In this document: one piece after another, positions 1 through 8,400 of the stretch | Position numbering within the stretch: the stretch's first letter is position 1 | Layout: every line of letters starts with the position of its first letter | Assembly: GCA_025869455.1 (NCBI GenBank) | Contig: JAOZVT010000418.1 | Coordinates: 1-12,212, forward strand | Source: Prosthecobacter sp. | GTDB lineage: Bacteria > Verrucomicrobiota > Verrucomicrobiia > Verrucomicrobiales > Verrucomicrobiaceae | DNA length: 12,212 nt | Direction of reading: 5' to 3' | Position numbers and translations under genes: made by a program | The notes under the pieces: generated by a model | Database searches by the model: none | What the model was told of the DNA's origin: nothing | Seen by the model: the letters and a program-made list of their open reading frames with translations, nothing else

Positions 1-61
1 CAGTCGGTAGAGCAGGGGATTGAAAATCCCCGTGTCGGCGGTTCGATTCCGTCCTGAGCCA
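1..61 (+). tRNA. tRNA-Phe (anticodon GAA), 5' part missing
   Basis: This is the 3' three-quarters of a tRNA, cut by the window edge in the D-loop/D-stem. The anticodon arm is clear: stem GGGGA (15-19) pairs with TCCCC (27-31) around the 7-base loop TTGAAAA, placing anticodon GAA at 22-24, which reads phenylalanine codons. A 5-base variable loop (32-36) follows. The T arm has stem 37-41 with 49-53 (one G-U pair) and loop TTCGATT. The 3' acceptor strand is CTGAGCC (54-60) with A61 as discriminator. The next bases are CCT, so the terminal CCA is not fully encoded and must be added after transcription. The missing 5' acceptor strand should read about GGCTCAG. Confidence 0.93.
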
Positions 62-225
62 CCTCTTTTTATCAAATCAGAGGTGTGCTCCAATCCTCAC
101 AAGAAGTGATTCCCTGAGAGATCAAAAATTCTCAAGACGTTATCATGGGGTCATCCCAATGCCTTGCTTTGGCCCATCGGAACCAAATGAGCAAATAGAG
201 CAGGCTTAGCTTTTGACCCATCACC
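62..225 (+). other. intergenic region between tRNA-Phe and the dehydrogenase gene
   Basis: No gene is visible in these 164 bases. A T-run (66-70) lies directly after the tRNA and could help end its transcript. A small inverted repeat, TGAGA (115-119) with TCTCA (130-134) around a 10-base A-rich loop, is present but too short to call. A TTGCTT at 164-169 could be a -35 element, but no convincing -10 box stands 16-18 bases downstream. The promoter of the dehydrogenase unit is presumably here, but I cannot place it. No Shine-Dalgarno sequence precedes the ATG at 226. Confidence 0.5.
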
Positions 226-2037
226 ATGCCTGTCATCACTGCCGACCAAGCCCAAGAAACTTATGATGTCATCATTGTCGGCTCAGGAGCCGGCGGAGGC
301 CAGAGTGCCTACACCTTAACCATGGAAGGTGTGAAGGTGCTCATGCTTGAAGCGGGGCGGACCTTTGATCCCCTCACGGAGGTGGCCATGTTTCAACTTC
401 CCAGCCAAGCTCCCCTACGCGGCATCAGCACGCCAGACAAGCAATACGGCTTTCATGACAGCTCCATCAACAGCGGCTGGGAGATCCCTGGTGAACCTTA
501 TTCAAACGCCAGCAAGAAAGCCGAAGATGAATTCCGCTGGTGGCGGCAGCGCATGATGGGCGGGCGCACCAATCACTGGGGACGCATCTCCTTGCGCAAT
601 GGTCCTTATGACTTCAAACCCCGTACCCAATACAGTGCAGGCTTTGACTGGCCCATCTCCTATGACGATGTAGCTCCTTATTATGACAAGGTCGAGATGC
701 TCGTCGGTGTCTTTGGCAGCAACGAAGGTCTGGAGAACTCACCCAACTCTTCCCCTGGAGTGCTTATGCCCGCGCCAAAGCTGCGTGTGGGTGAACTCTA
801 TGCTCAGAAGCATGCCCCCAAAGTCGGCATGAAAGTCGCCTCCATTCACCGCGCAGTGATGACCATCCCTCAGGATGCAGAAAAGCTGCCCGCCAAACTG
901 CATCCTGGAAATCCCAAAGCCCAGCGCATCCTGGCGGAATCCATGCGTTCTCGTTCGCCCTGTTTTTGGGCCACCGACTGCCACCGCGGCTGCTCCATCC
1001 GGGCGAACTATGATTCCCAAACCGTTCATCTGCGACCCGCTATGGCCACCGGGAATCTGGACATCATCCCCAATGCCATGGCTCGTGAAGTCACGGTGAA
1101 CAAAGAAGGCAAGGCCACTGGTATAACCTACATTGATAAAACCACAGGCAAGGAAGCACATGTCAAAGGACGTGCCGTCGTCCTCGCCGCCAGTTCCCAG
1201 GAATCGGTGCGTCTCTTGCTCAATTCCAAGTCGGCGCTCTTTCCTCAAGGGCTTGCTAACTCCAGTGGCAAGGTGGGCAAATACATCACCGACTCCGTTT
1301 CCAGCAGTTTCAGTGCACACATCCCCGCCTTTGAAGGCATGCCTTTGCACAATGAAGACGGCGCAGGTGGACCTCACGCTTATGTGCCCTGGACCCAGCA
1401 TGACAAGAACCGGAAAGGCGAACTCGGATTCCCTGGAGGTTACCACCTCGAATTCACCAGTGGTCGGCACATGCCTACCATGTTTGTTGCCAATGGAGCC
1501 GACAGTCAGGCTGGACGCCGTGGCGTTGGTTATGGCAAGCAATTCAAAGAAGATGTCCGCCGCTTCTATGGCTGCCGTCTCGGCTTTGGAGCGCAGGGAA
1601 GCATGCTACCGAATGAGAATACCTTCTGCGAAATTGATCCAAATTTAAAAGATCAGTGGGGCATTCCAGCACTGCGCTTTCATTGGAAATGGAGTGATCA
1701 TGAACTCAATCAGGTACGCCATCAGCAGCAACGCATTGGCGAATTGCTGACAGCTCTGGGTGGCCAGTTTACCCGACCGCCCGAAACGGATCCACTCAAG
1801 GCCATCAGGTCGGGAGGCTCCGTCATCCATGAAGTCGGAGGAGCCATCATGGGGCATGATGCCACCCATTCAGTCACCAACCAATGGAGCCAAACCTGGG
1901 ATGTCAAAAATCTGTTCATGGCAGATGGAGCCCCCTTTGCCTCCACAGCGGATAAAAACCCCACACTGACCATCATGGCCTTGGCCTGGCGCATGGCGGA
2001 TCATCTGATGGACGAACTCAAAAAAGGAAACATCTGA
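226..2037 (+). CDS. GMC-family FAD-dependent dehydrogenase, large catalytic subunit
   Basis: A flavin dehydrogenase of the glucose-methanol-choline family, resembling the large subunits of membrane-bound gluconate, fructose and FAD-glucose dehydrogenases; it probably oxidises a sugar or polyol hydroxyl group. The N-terminus has the FAD-binding Rossmann motif GSGAGGG (19-25) with E42 ending the second strand. GGRTNHWG (112-119) matches the family's FAD-attachment segment. The C-terminal half has the expected active-site pair: H535 in HEVGG, and N578 in KNPTLT after the FAD-contacting NLFMADG. Cys246, Cys252 and Cys256 form a C-x5-C-x3-C cluster resembling the Fe-S motif of bacterial FAD-glucose dehydrogenase. 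There is no signal peptide, so export would rely on the Tat-type partner encoded one base downstream. Length (603 residues) is somewhat above the usual 530-590. The family is secure; the substrate is not known. Confidence 0.93.
   Translation: MPVITADQAQETYDVIIVGSGAGGGQSAYTLTMEGVKVLMLEAGRTFDPLTEVAMFQLPSQAPLRGISTPDKQYGFHDSSINSGWEIPGEPYSNASKKAEDEFRWWRQRMMGGRTNHWGRISLRNGPYDFKPRTQYSAGFDWPISYDDVAPYYDKVEMLVGVFGSNEGLENSPNSSPGVLMPAPKLRVGELYAQKHAPKVGMKVASIHRAVMTIPQDAEKLPAKLHPGNPKAQRILAESMRSRSPCFWATDCHRGCSIRANYDSQTVHLRPAMATGNLDIIPNAMAREVTVNKEGKATGITYIDKTTGKEAHVKGRAVVLAASSQESVRLLLNSKSALFPQGLANSSGKVGKYITDSVSSSFSAHIPAFEGMPLHNEDGAGGPHAYVPWTQHDKNRKGELGFPGGYHLEFTSGRHMPTMFVANGADSQAGRRGVGYGKQFKEDVRRFYGCRLGFGAQGSMLPNENTFCEIDPNLKDQWGIPALRFHWKWSDHELNQVRHQQQRIGELLTALGGQFTRPPETDPLKAIRSGGSVIHEVGGAIMGHDATHSVTNQWSQTWDVKNLFMADGAPFASTADKNPTLTIMALAWRMADHLMDELKKGNI
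2024..2030 (+). promoter_or_regulatory. ribosome binding site for the subunit-3-like gene
   Basis: AAGGAAA, inside the last codons of the dehydrogenase gene, lies about 10 bases before the ATG at 2039. It is one of the few plausible Shine-Dalgarno sequences in the window. It supports start 2039 over the internal ATG at 2066 and fits coupled translation of the two subunits. Confidence 0.45.
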
Positions 2038-2038
2038 C

Positions 2039-2689
2039 ATGACTCCATCCGAACTTCCTCCGCGCATGGACCGCCGCATCGCCATCCAGTGGATGCTCAC
2101 AGCCGCAGCATCACTCACCGTTCACACGCCATCGGCCTTTGCCGCAGCAGGCATCGCACCGATCGAAGCCAAGGGCTACGGGCCAGATCCCGACATGGTG
2201 AAGATATACAAGCCAGGTGATGTCTGGCCGCTGACACTCAGCGAACCGCAACGGCGTACAGCCACAGCCCTATGCGATGTTATCATCCCAGCAGATGAGA
2301 CATCTCCCAGCGCCTCAGCCGTAGGTGTTCCTGACTTCATTGATGAATGGGTTAGCTCACCCTATCCAGGCCAAAAAACTGATCGTAAAACCATTCTCGA
2401 GGGATTGGAATGGATCGAGGCTGAGTCCCAGCAGCGCTTCAAAACAAGCTTCGCCGAGCTGCAACCTAACCAACAATACGCCATCTGCGACGATATTTGT
2501 GACTCAACCCAAGCCAAACCGGAGCACAAAAAAGCCACGACGTTTTTCAAACGCTATCGCGACCTCACCGCTGGCGGCTATTACACCACGCCTGAGGGTA
2601 TGAAGGACATAGGCTACCGGGGCAACATCCCATCCGCTACATTTGACGGTCCGCCCATCGAGGCTCTAAAGCATGTGGGATTGGCGTGA
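2039..2689 (+). CDS. gluconate 2-dehydrogenase subunit 3-like protein (small/chaperone subunit)
   Basis: This 216-residue protein matches the gluconate 2-dehydrogenase subunit 3 family (PF13618), the small subunit of membrane-bound sugar and gluconate dehydrogenases. In characterised relatives it carries the Tat signal and takes the folded FAD subunit across the membrane. The N-terminus fits: R12-R13, a short hydrophobic stretch (about 15-37) and an Ala-rich cleavage region, though the residues after RR are not a textbook Tat motif. The domain covers about 65-200, with the typical start LTLSEPQRRTATALCDVIIP, the following PADETSPSA, and the ending GYYTTPEGMKDIGYRGN. The ATG at 2039 is one base after the dehydrogenase stop, so the two are co-translated. 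An alternative start at 2066 (Met10) would put the twin Arg near the N-terminus. Its operon neighbour is its near-certain partner. Confidence 0.88.
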   Translation: MTPSELPPRMDRRIAIQWMLTAAASLTVHTPSAFAAAGIAPIEAKGYGPDPDMVKIYKPGDVWPLTLSEPQRRTATALCDVIIPADETSPSASAVGVPDFIDEWVSSPYPGQKTDRKTILEGLEWIEAESQQRFKTSFAELQPNQQYAICDDICDSTQAKPEHKKATTFFKRYRDLTAGGYYTTPEGMKDIGYRGNIPSATFDGPPIEALKHVGLA

Positions 2690-2726
2690 TTGGCTGCGTA
2701 TTACTCCGCCAATCCTGCCATCCCTT

Positions 2727-3422
2727 ATGCTATCCCGAGCCCGATTCATTCAGACCAGTTTACTCCTCATGCTCGCCACCGTGAGCAGCCTTCAGGCGGA
2801 AGTCGGTAGCGCTGCCACGAAATACCCCAAAGTCCTCTTTCTTGGCAACAGCATTACCAAACATGGCCCCAGCGCCAAAATTGATTGGTTGGGCAATTGG
2901 GGCATGGCAGCAACCTCAGAGGATAAGGATTACGTTCACCTCGTCACCCAAGGCCTAACCAAAAAGCAGGGAATCGAACCCGCCATCTTGATCAAGAACA
3001 TCTCTGATTTTGAGCGAGGCTATGTCGGCTATTCACTGGAAGAAAAGATGGCGGACGCCTTCAGCTTTCAGGCAGACCTCATTATCATCGCCATCGGCGA
3101 AAACGTCCCTGCCGTGACCACGGATGAAGCCAAAACAAGCTTCAAAGCAGCCGTGCTAAAACTCCTCCAGAAACTCAAAGGACCACAAAATCCGACGATC
3201 CTTGTCCGCAGTTGTTTCTGGACCGATGCTGCAAAGAATCTCATCCTCAAACAAGCCTGCGAGGAAGTCGGCGGTATTTTTGTGGATATCTCGGCCCTGA
3301 GCAAAGATGAGTCCAATTTCGCCCGCTCAGAGCGCCCCTACAAACACGAAGGTGTGGCCAAGCACCCCGGGAATAAAGGCATGCAGGGCATCGCCGAAGC
3401 TATTTTGGCAGCCATTCCATAG
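2727..3422 (+). CDS. exported SGNH/GDSL-family hydrolase
   Basis: A small serine esterase-type protein of the SGNH hydrolase superfamily, probably acting on an acyl or acetyl ester outside the cytoplasm. From the ATG at 2727 it is 231 residues. The N-terminus is a classical signal peptide: Arg4 and Arg6, then hydrophobic 11-22 and cleavage near LQA-E (24/25). Block I is FLGNSIT with Ser42 as likely nucleophile, where GNS replaces the usual GDS. IIAIGEN supplies Asn126 (block III), and KHPGNKGM supplies His213 (block V). The residue three before the His is Val210, not the usual Asp, so the Ser-Asp-His triad is not evident. A longer frame begins at 2673, overlapping the previous gene by 17 bases and preceded by GAGG at 9 bases; I prefer 2727 because it places the signal peptide at the N-terminus. 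It may belong to the dehydrogenase operon. Confidence 0.82.
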   Translation: MLSRARFIQTSLLLMLATVSSLQAEVGSAATKYPKVLFLGNSITKHGPSAKIDWLGNWGMAATSEDKDYVHLVTQGLTKKQGIEPAILIKNISDFERGYVGYSLEEKMADAFSFQADLIIIAIGENVPAVTTDEAKTSFKAAVLKLLQKLKGPQNPTILVRSCFWTDAAKNLILKQACEEVGGIFVDISALSKDESNFARSERPYKHEGVAKHPGNKGMQGIAEAILAAIP

Positions 3423-3533
3423 TCGAAAAGGCCTGTTCAGCCTCTCTAGGAGTGCTCCTCTCCTGAGAAAAAAAGACCTTTTTCTGAAAAAAGATGTCCA
3501 ATTCTTGTTCAACACAAACCTTCCACTACGCAC
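3423..3533 (+). other. intergenic region before the sigma factor operon
   Basis: The only gap separating the dehydrogenase unit from the sigma unit, so it should hold a terminator and a promoter. What can be seen: an imperfect hairpin with TCAG (3437-3440) opposite CTGA (3463-3466) enclosing AGGAGTGCTCCT (3448-3459), followed directly by a run of seven A (3468-3474), and a weak A/T hairpin at 3467-3484. None is a canonical GC-rich stem plus T-tract terminator on the + strand. I see no convincing -35/-10 pair and no Shine-Dalgarno sequence before the ATG at 3534. Confidence 0.4.
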
Positions 3534-4082
3534 ATGGCCTCAAACCAACCAGATTCTACGGACCAAACGGAAGCCTACCTGCGGTTGCTCACCCAGCATG
3601 ACCGCTGGTTGGCGACTTATGTGTATAGCCTCGTTTCCAGTGCCGCAGATGCCGACGACATTCTGCAGGAGGTGAAGGTGACGCTCTGGAAGCAGTTTCC
3701 TAAATTTGAGCCAGGCACCAATTTCCGCGCCTGGGCGCGCACCATCGCCACCAACCAAATTTTAAACTACCGCCGCTCCGAGAAAAAACGTTCTACGTCG
3801 TCCTCCTTGGATGAGGCGTTTATTGAGGCCGTAGCCGCAGAAATTGATCATCGAGCAGAGTCCCTAGACCACAAGGCCGAGGCGCTGCAACTTTGCCTCC
3901 GCAAATTGCCTGAAGCCCACCGCAAAATCATTGTCTGGCGCTACTACGAAGACTGCGGCGTCGAAGAAATCGCCACCAAAAGTGAGCGCACGGTCGATGC
4001 CGTCTATCGCCTGCTCAGTCGCATTCGGCAGGTACTCAGTGACTGCGTGACCCGCCAGATTGCTCATCCCTCCACACCATGA
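3534..4082 (+). CDS. ECF-type RNA polymerase sigma factor (Rhodopirellula/Verrucomicrobium type)
   Basis: A 182-residue sigma-70-family factor with only regions 2 and 4, typical of extracytoplasmic-function sigma factors. Region 2 spans about 14-81: core-binding helix ADADDILQEV (38-47), then TLWKQFPKFEPGTNFRAWA and the -10-recognising segment ending at NYRR (78-81). A charged linker (82-117) follows. Region 4 covers about 118-172, beginning LCLRKLPEAHRKIIVWRYYE, with a helix-turn-helix at about 142-166 (VEEIATKSERTVDAVYRLLSR arrangement). It would direct transcription of a small regulon, most simply its own operon. Its stop codon overlaps the start of the FecR-like gene in an ATGA at 4079-4082, strongly suggesting that protein controls it. 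The sequence style resembles the sigma subfamily expanded in Planctomycetota and Verrucomicrobiota. Confidence 0.93.
   Translation: MASNQPDSTDQTEAYLRLLTQHDRWLATYVYSLVSSAADADDILQEVKVTLWKQFPKFEPGTNFRAWARTIATNQILNYRRSEKKRSTSSSLDEAFIEAVAAEIDHRAESLDHKAEALQLCLRKLPEAHRKIIVWRYYEDCGVEEIATKSERTVDAVYRLLSRIRQVLSDCVTRQIAHPSTP
4079..4082 (+). promoter_or_regulatory. ATGA start/stop overlap (translational coupling)
   Basis: The ATG of the FecR-like gene (4079-4081) overlaps the TGA of the sigma factor gene (4080-4082). The upstream bases are pyrimidine-rich and lack a Shine-Dalgarno sequence, so translation of the FecR-like protein probably depends on ribosomes finishing the sigma factor. This would keep regulator and inhibitor in fixed proportion. 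Confidence 0.7.
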
Positions 4083-5470
4083 AAGATTCCACTCAATCCC
4101 TAGACCGCATCCAGCGTGCGCTGGAGGGTTTGCTGTCGCCTGAAGAACATGACGCCTTTAAGGCTGATGTGATTCAGGATGCAGAACTGCGCGCTGCTTA
4201 TGTGGAGCAAGTATGGCTGCACTCCACCTTGCGGGCGAACAGTGAATCCTTGATCGGCCTATTGGAGGAAAAAGAAGAACCCACTCCTGTGAAAACGACT
4301 CGCCGCTGGCCTGTCGCTATGTGGTCCGCCGCTGCAGCAGCCTGCATTACACTCACCAGCACGGTGTTTGTTTTTGGCAAAACGACGACGGTAAGCCGTC
4401 CTGTCGCCACCTTGGTGCAGGCAGAAAACTGCCGCTGGGCGGGATCTGACCTGCCCACCTCCGTGGACTCCAAACTCGGCACAGGCCGTCTCGCGCTGGT
4501 CGAAGGCATCGCAACGCTGAAATTTAAAAGCGGTGCCACCGTGACCATGGAGGCCCCGACCACACTGGAAATCCTCACCGCCATGCATTGCCGCCTGATT
4601 GAAGGCACCGTAACGGCGGAAGTCCCCGTCCCTGCGCATGGCTTCACCATTGATACTCCTGACATCCAAGTGGTGGATCTAGGCACCAAGTTCGGTGTGA
4701 CGGCTGGCTCCACAGGCAACTCCCAGGTGCGAGTGTTCGAAGGTGAAGTGGAGATTGGCGGCTTGGCCGATGGCAAGCTGAAGCGCCTGACAGAAGGCAA
4801 AGGTTTGCATGTCGGCTCAGGCAATACTTCGTTAGGCCAAGAACCCACACGCGGTGAACCCATCCAGGAAGCTGGTGGCTGGACCGCCATCCCGACCTCC
4901 TATGGCAAAGGCAAAGATGGTTATGCACGCCGGGGTGACAATGGAGCCCCTTTAGGCACGCATCCTCTTATCATCGTCAAACACACCGACCTAGCGCCAG
5001 GTGCTAAAAACGAACGCCGCGCCATCATCACCTTTGATCTGTCTCAAGTCCATACTCCCAGTATCAATGAGGCACAAATCGTCCTTGATCCCGAACCCAG
5101 CGGCTACGGGTTCTCTGCCCTGGTACCAGATGAATCCCGCTTCGCTATCTACGGTCTCGCCGATGAAACGCAGGACACTTGGAACGAAAAAGAAATGCAC
5201 TGGTCCACCATGCCGGGTTGCAACGATGACGGACCAAATGCCGACCAAGTCCGCAAGCTGGCAGAGTTTTGGATTCCACGCGGCGGCTCAGGCGGCCCCT
5301 TGACCATTCGCGGAGAAGCCTTGGCAGACTTCATTCGTCAGGACAGCAACGGATTGGTCAGCTTTCTGATCGTGCGTGAGACTGGCGAAACCGATCCTTC
5401 CGGCATGGCTCATGCCTTTGCCTCCAAAGAACACCCCACAGGCCGCTGCCCGACCCTGCGCCTCAAATAA
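4079..5470 (+). CDS. FecR-like membrane anti-sigma/sensor protein with C-terminal DNRLRE (CBM96-like) domain
   Basis: Probable membrane regulator of the upstream sigma factor. Residues 1-72 are a cytoplasmic segment with the LLSPEEHDAF and DAELRAAYVEQ type of helices found at the N-terminus of planctomycete/verrucomicrobial FecR proteins. R75-R76 precede one transmembrane helix (about 78-99). Outside lies a FecR domain (about 150-240) with the family signature FTIDTP (189-194) and DLGTKFGV (200-207). Residues about 272-462 form a separate beta-rich domain starting near KDGYARRG (279-286), with RRAIITFDLS and a C-terminal PTLRL. This pattern matches DNRLRE domains, some of which are carbohydrate-binding (CBM96). 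At 463 residues it is much longer than ordinary FecR proteins (about 300-350), the excess being this domain. I infer that the outer part senses a ligand, possibly a polysaccharide, and releases the sigma factor. The FecR call is firm; the C-terminal domain call is moderate and its ligand unknown. Confidence 0.85.
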   Translation: MKDSTQSLDRIQRALEGLLSPEEHDAFKADVIQDAELRAAYVEQVWLHSTLRANSESLIGLLEEKEEPTPVKTTRRWPVAMWSAAAAACITLTSTVFVFGKTTTVSRPVATLVQAENCRWAGSDLPTSVDSKLGTGRLALVEGIATLKFKSGATVTMEAPTTLEILTAMHCRLIEGTVTAEVPVPAHGFTIDTPDIQVVDLGTKFGVTAGSTGNSQVRVFEGEVEIGGLADGKLKRLTEGKGLHVGSGNTSLGQEPTRGEPIQEAGGWTAIPTSYGKGKDGYARRGDNGAPLGTHPLIIVKHTDLAPGAKNERRAIITFDLSQVHTPSINEAQIVLDPEPSGYGFSALVPDESRFAIYGLADETQDTWNEKEMHWSTMPGCNDDGPNADQVRKLAEFWIPRGGSGGPLTIRGEALADFIRQDSNGLVSFLIVRETGETDPSGMAHAFASKEHPTGRCPTLRLK

Positions 5471-5481
5471 TTTTCCCAACC

Positions 5482-8400
5482 ATGATGATGAAACCGACGA
5501 TCTTGATCGCCTGCCTCGCGGCTACTGCAGCCTCGGCAGCAGATGACGCCCAGCGCGCTGCCATGAAGTTCTTTGAGAACGAAGTGCGGCCCGTACTGGC
5601 GAATCGCTGCTACGAATGCCACGCTGAAAAGAAGCAGAAAGGCAGCCTGCGCCTAGACAACATCGCTTTCATTACCAAGGGCGGCGACTCTGGCCCAGCC
5701 CTAGTCGCAGGAGATCCTGACAAGTCGATGATCATCGAAGCCATTCGTTACAAAGACGAAGACTTCGAAATGCCGCCGAAGCAGAAGCTGCCGGACAAAG
5801 AAATCGCCATTCTGGAAAAATGGGTCAAGCTCGGCGCTCCCTGGCCAGAAGCCGAGGCAGCACGCGTGACCGTCAATGAATTTGGCTTCACCGAGGAAGA
5901 TCTCAAATTTTGGGCTTTCCAACCTCTGACACATCCAACACCGCCGGACATCAAGAGCCCGTGGATTCGCAACGACGTTGACAAGTTTGTAGCGCAGAAA
6001 CACAAGGCGTTAGGCCTAACTCCAGCGCCTGAAGCTGATCGTCATGAGTTGGTACGCCGTCTTTACTTCAACCTTCACGGCCTGCCACCAACGCTGGAAC
6101 AAACACAAGCCTTTGTGAACAGCAAAGATCCCAAAGCTTATGAAAAGCTCGTGGATGAGCTACTAGCCAGCCCACGCTATGGCGAACGCTGGGCGCAACA
6201 TTGGTTAGACCTCACCCGTTATGCGGAGAGTGATGGGTACAACCAAGATGCCTTCCGCCCTGCCGCCTGGCCCTATCGCGATTACGTGATCAAGAGCCTC
6301 AACGAAGACAAACCCTATGACCAATTCGTCCGCGAACAATTGGCAGGAGACGAGATTGCCCCCAAAGACCCAAGTGTTTTGGTAGCCACCTCTTATCTGC
6401 GCAATCCCATTTACGAATACAATCAGCGTGATGCCCGTGGACAATATGAAGTCATCCTGACCGACATGACAGACAATGCAGGCGAACTCTTCCTGGGGCT
6501 CAGTTTTGGCTGCGCACGCTGTCATGATCACAAATTTGATCCCATCTTGCAGAAGGATTATTACCGCCTGCGTGCCTTCTTCACCTCCGTCCGCTGGCGT
6601 GATGACCAAAAGCTAGCCACAGATGCTGAACAGGCCGAGTTTGCTAAAAAGCAGGCCAAGTACGAAGCCGCGACAGCGGATATTCAAGCGCAAATTGACG
6701 CAATCATTGGCCCGATGATCGAAGGCAATGTGCAGCGTGCCTATCAGCGCTTTCAGGAAGACATCCGTGCCATGGTGGACAAGAAAGCTGATGAGCGCGA
6801 ACCGCAGGATTGGCAGTTCTCCTACTTCTGTGAACGCCAGATGCAGTACGAGCGCGAACGCTTTGATCCCCTGAAGTCCATCAAGAAGCCCGATGACAAA
6901 GCTCGTTATTTAGCTCTTACAGAGGAGCTAAAGAAATTTGACTCACTGAAGCCTGAACCCCTAGTCCAAGCCTTCATCGCCACAGATGCCTCCACCAAAG
7001 GACCTCCCAATCTTTTGAAGACACGCAAAGGCGAAGCCGACATTCAGCCAGGCTATCTAACCCTGCTGGAACCGAAAGAACCAGTGATCAAACCCATGGA
7101 ACACTCCACGGGTCGCCGCAGTGCCCTCGCTGCTTGGATCACACGTCCAGACAATCAATTGTCCACGCGTGTGATTACCAATCGCGTCTGGCATTATCTG
7201 TTTGGTCGCGGCATTGTTGAGACGCCGAATGACTTTGGTCAGTTGGGTGAAGAACCCACACATCCAGAGCTTTTAGACTATCTGACCCAACGTTTCCTGG
7301 CCGGAGGCTGGAGTCTGAAAAAGTTGCATCGTGAGATCTTGCTATCCGCAACCTATCGCCAAACAGCTCATCGTGAAGTGCCTGCCATCGCCGCCAAGAT
7401 TGATCCGTCTAACAAATTCTTATGGCGCTTTAATCCTCGCCGTCTGGATGCTGAGCAAGTCCGCGATGCCATGTTAGCCGCCAGCGGAGAGCTTGATCTA
7501 AGCGAAGGAGGGCCATCCGCTGATGGCAATGGCACGCGCCGTTCCATCTACACCATCAAGAAACGCAACAGCCAAAACGAACTGCTGCGCAGCCTGGATG
7601 CACCCGCCGGATTTGCCAGCACCTCGGAACGTCAAAGCACCACGACACCGACACAAGCACTGCTCTTGCTGAATGGAGACTGGACGCTGGCCCGAGCTCA
7701 AAAACTGGCCTCGCGCGTGACGGATGTGAAAGACATCTGGGAATACACACTGGGCCGGCCACCCACGAAAAAGGAACTCACACTCGCTGAATCCTTCATC
7801 GCGAAACGCGTTGCAGCCCCAGAAGATCGCCCAGTACCTAGCCCTGAAGAGTTAGAGACAGCCAATCAATTCAAGGAGAATACTCCGCAGGAACGTCTGG
7901 TTTCCAGCACCACCGAAAAAGAAGGCGATGACTTCACCATCGAAGCCATTGTGAAACTCGAAAGTGTTGACGCCAATGCCTCAGTCCGCACCATCGCTTC
8001 CCGTTGGAATAACGGAAAGGATAACGTGGAAGCCTTTGGCTGGGCGCTCGGTGTGACAGGTGAAAAATCACGCTTCAAACCGCGCAATCTTTTGCTCCAA
8101 CTCGTGGGTGAGGATGAAAACAGCAACATCACCTATGAGCCAATCGCCTCCGATCTTCGGCTCGAGCTTGGTGTGACTTACCATGTCGCTGTGAAGGTTT
8201 CCTGCACAGCCCACACCATCGCCTTCCAGCTCCAGCAAGTGGGCAAAGCCAATGCTCCGCTCATGACCTCCGTCGTGCCTCATACGGTGCGCACAGGATT
8301 GAGCGACGGCTCTTCCGCGCTCGTCATCGGCGGCGTTCATCGTCGTGCAGTTCCCCACCAATGGGACGGATTGATCGAAGCTGCCCGAGTGGTGCGTGGC

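Noticed and set aside
61..84. ACCTCT / AGAGGT inverted repeat after tRNA-Phe as a terminator
   Set aside because: The stem is 6 bp with an 11-12 base loop and no following T-run; its first base is the tRNA discriminator.
1..225. tRNA-Phe as an attachment site for an integrated element
   Set aside because: No integrase, no repeated tRNA 3' end elsewhere in the window and no shift in composition; the following genes look native to the clade.
739..1542. Long antisense open frame (267 codons) opposite the dehydrogenase gene
   Set aside because: It lies wholly inside a well-supported GMC gene, shows no recognisable domain and has no start context; it is a by-product of codon use.
3467..3484. GAAAAAAA / TTTTTC hairpin as a rho-independent terminator
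   Set aside because: The stem is almost entirely A-T and has no T-tract after it, so it is too weak to call.
3307..3675. + strand frame of 122 codons bridging the gap between the SGNH and sigma genes
   Set aside because: It overlaps the ends of two real genes in another frame, has low-complexity composition and no motif.
4198..4890. Antisense open frame of 230 codons opposite the FecR-like gene
   Set aside because: The sense strand carries clear FecR motifs; the antisense product is Pro/Ser/Val-rich with no motif.
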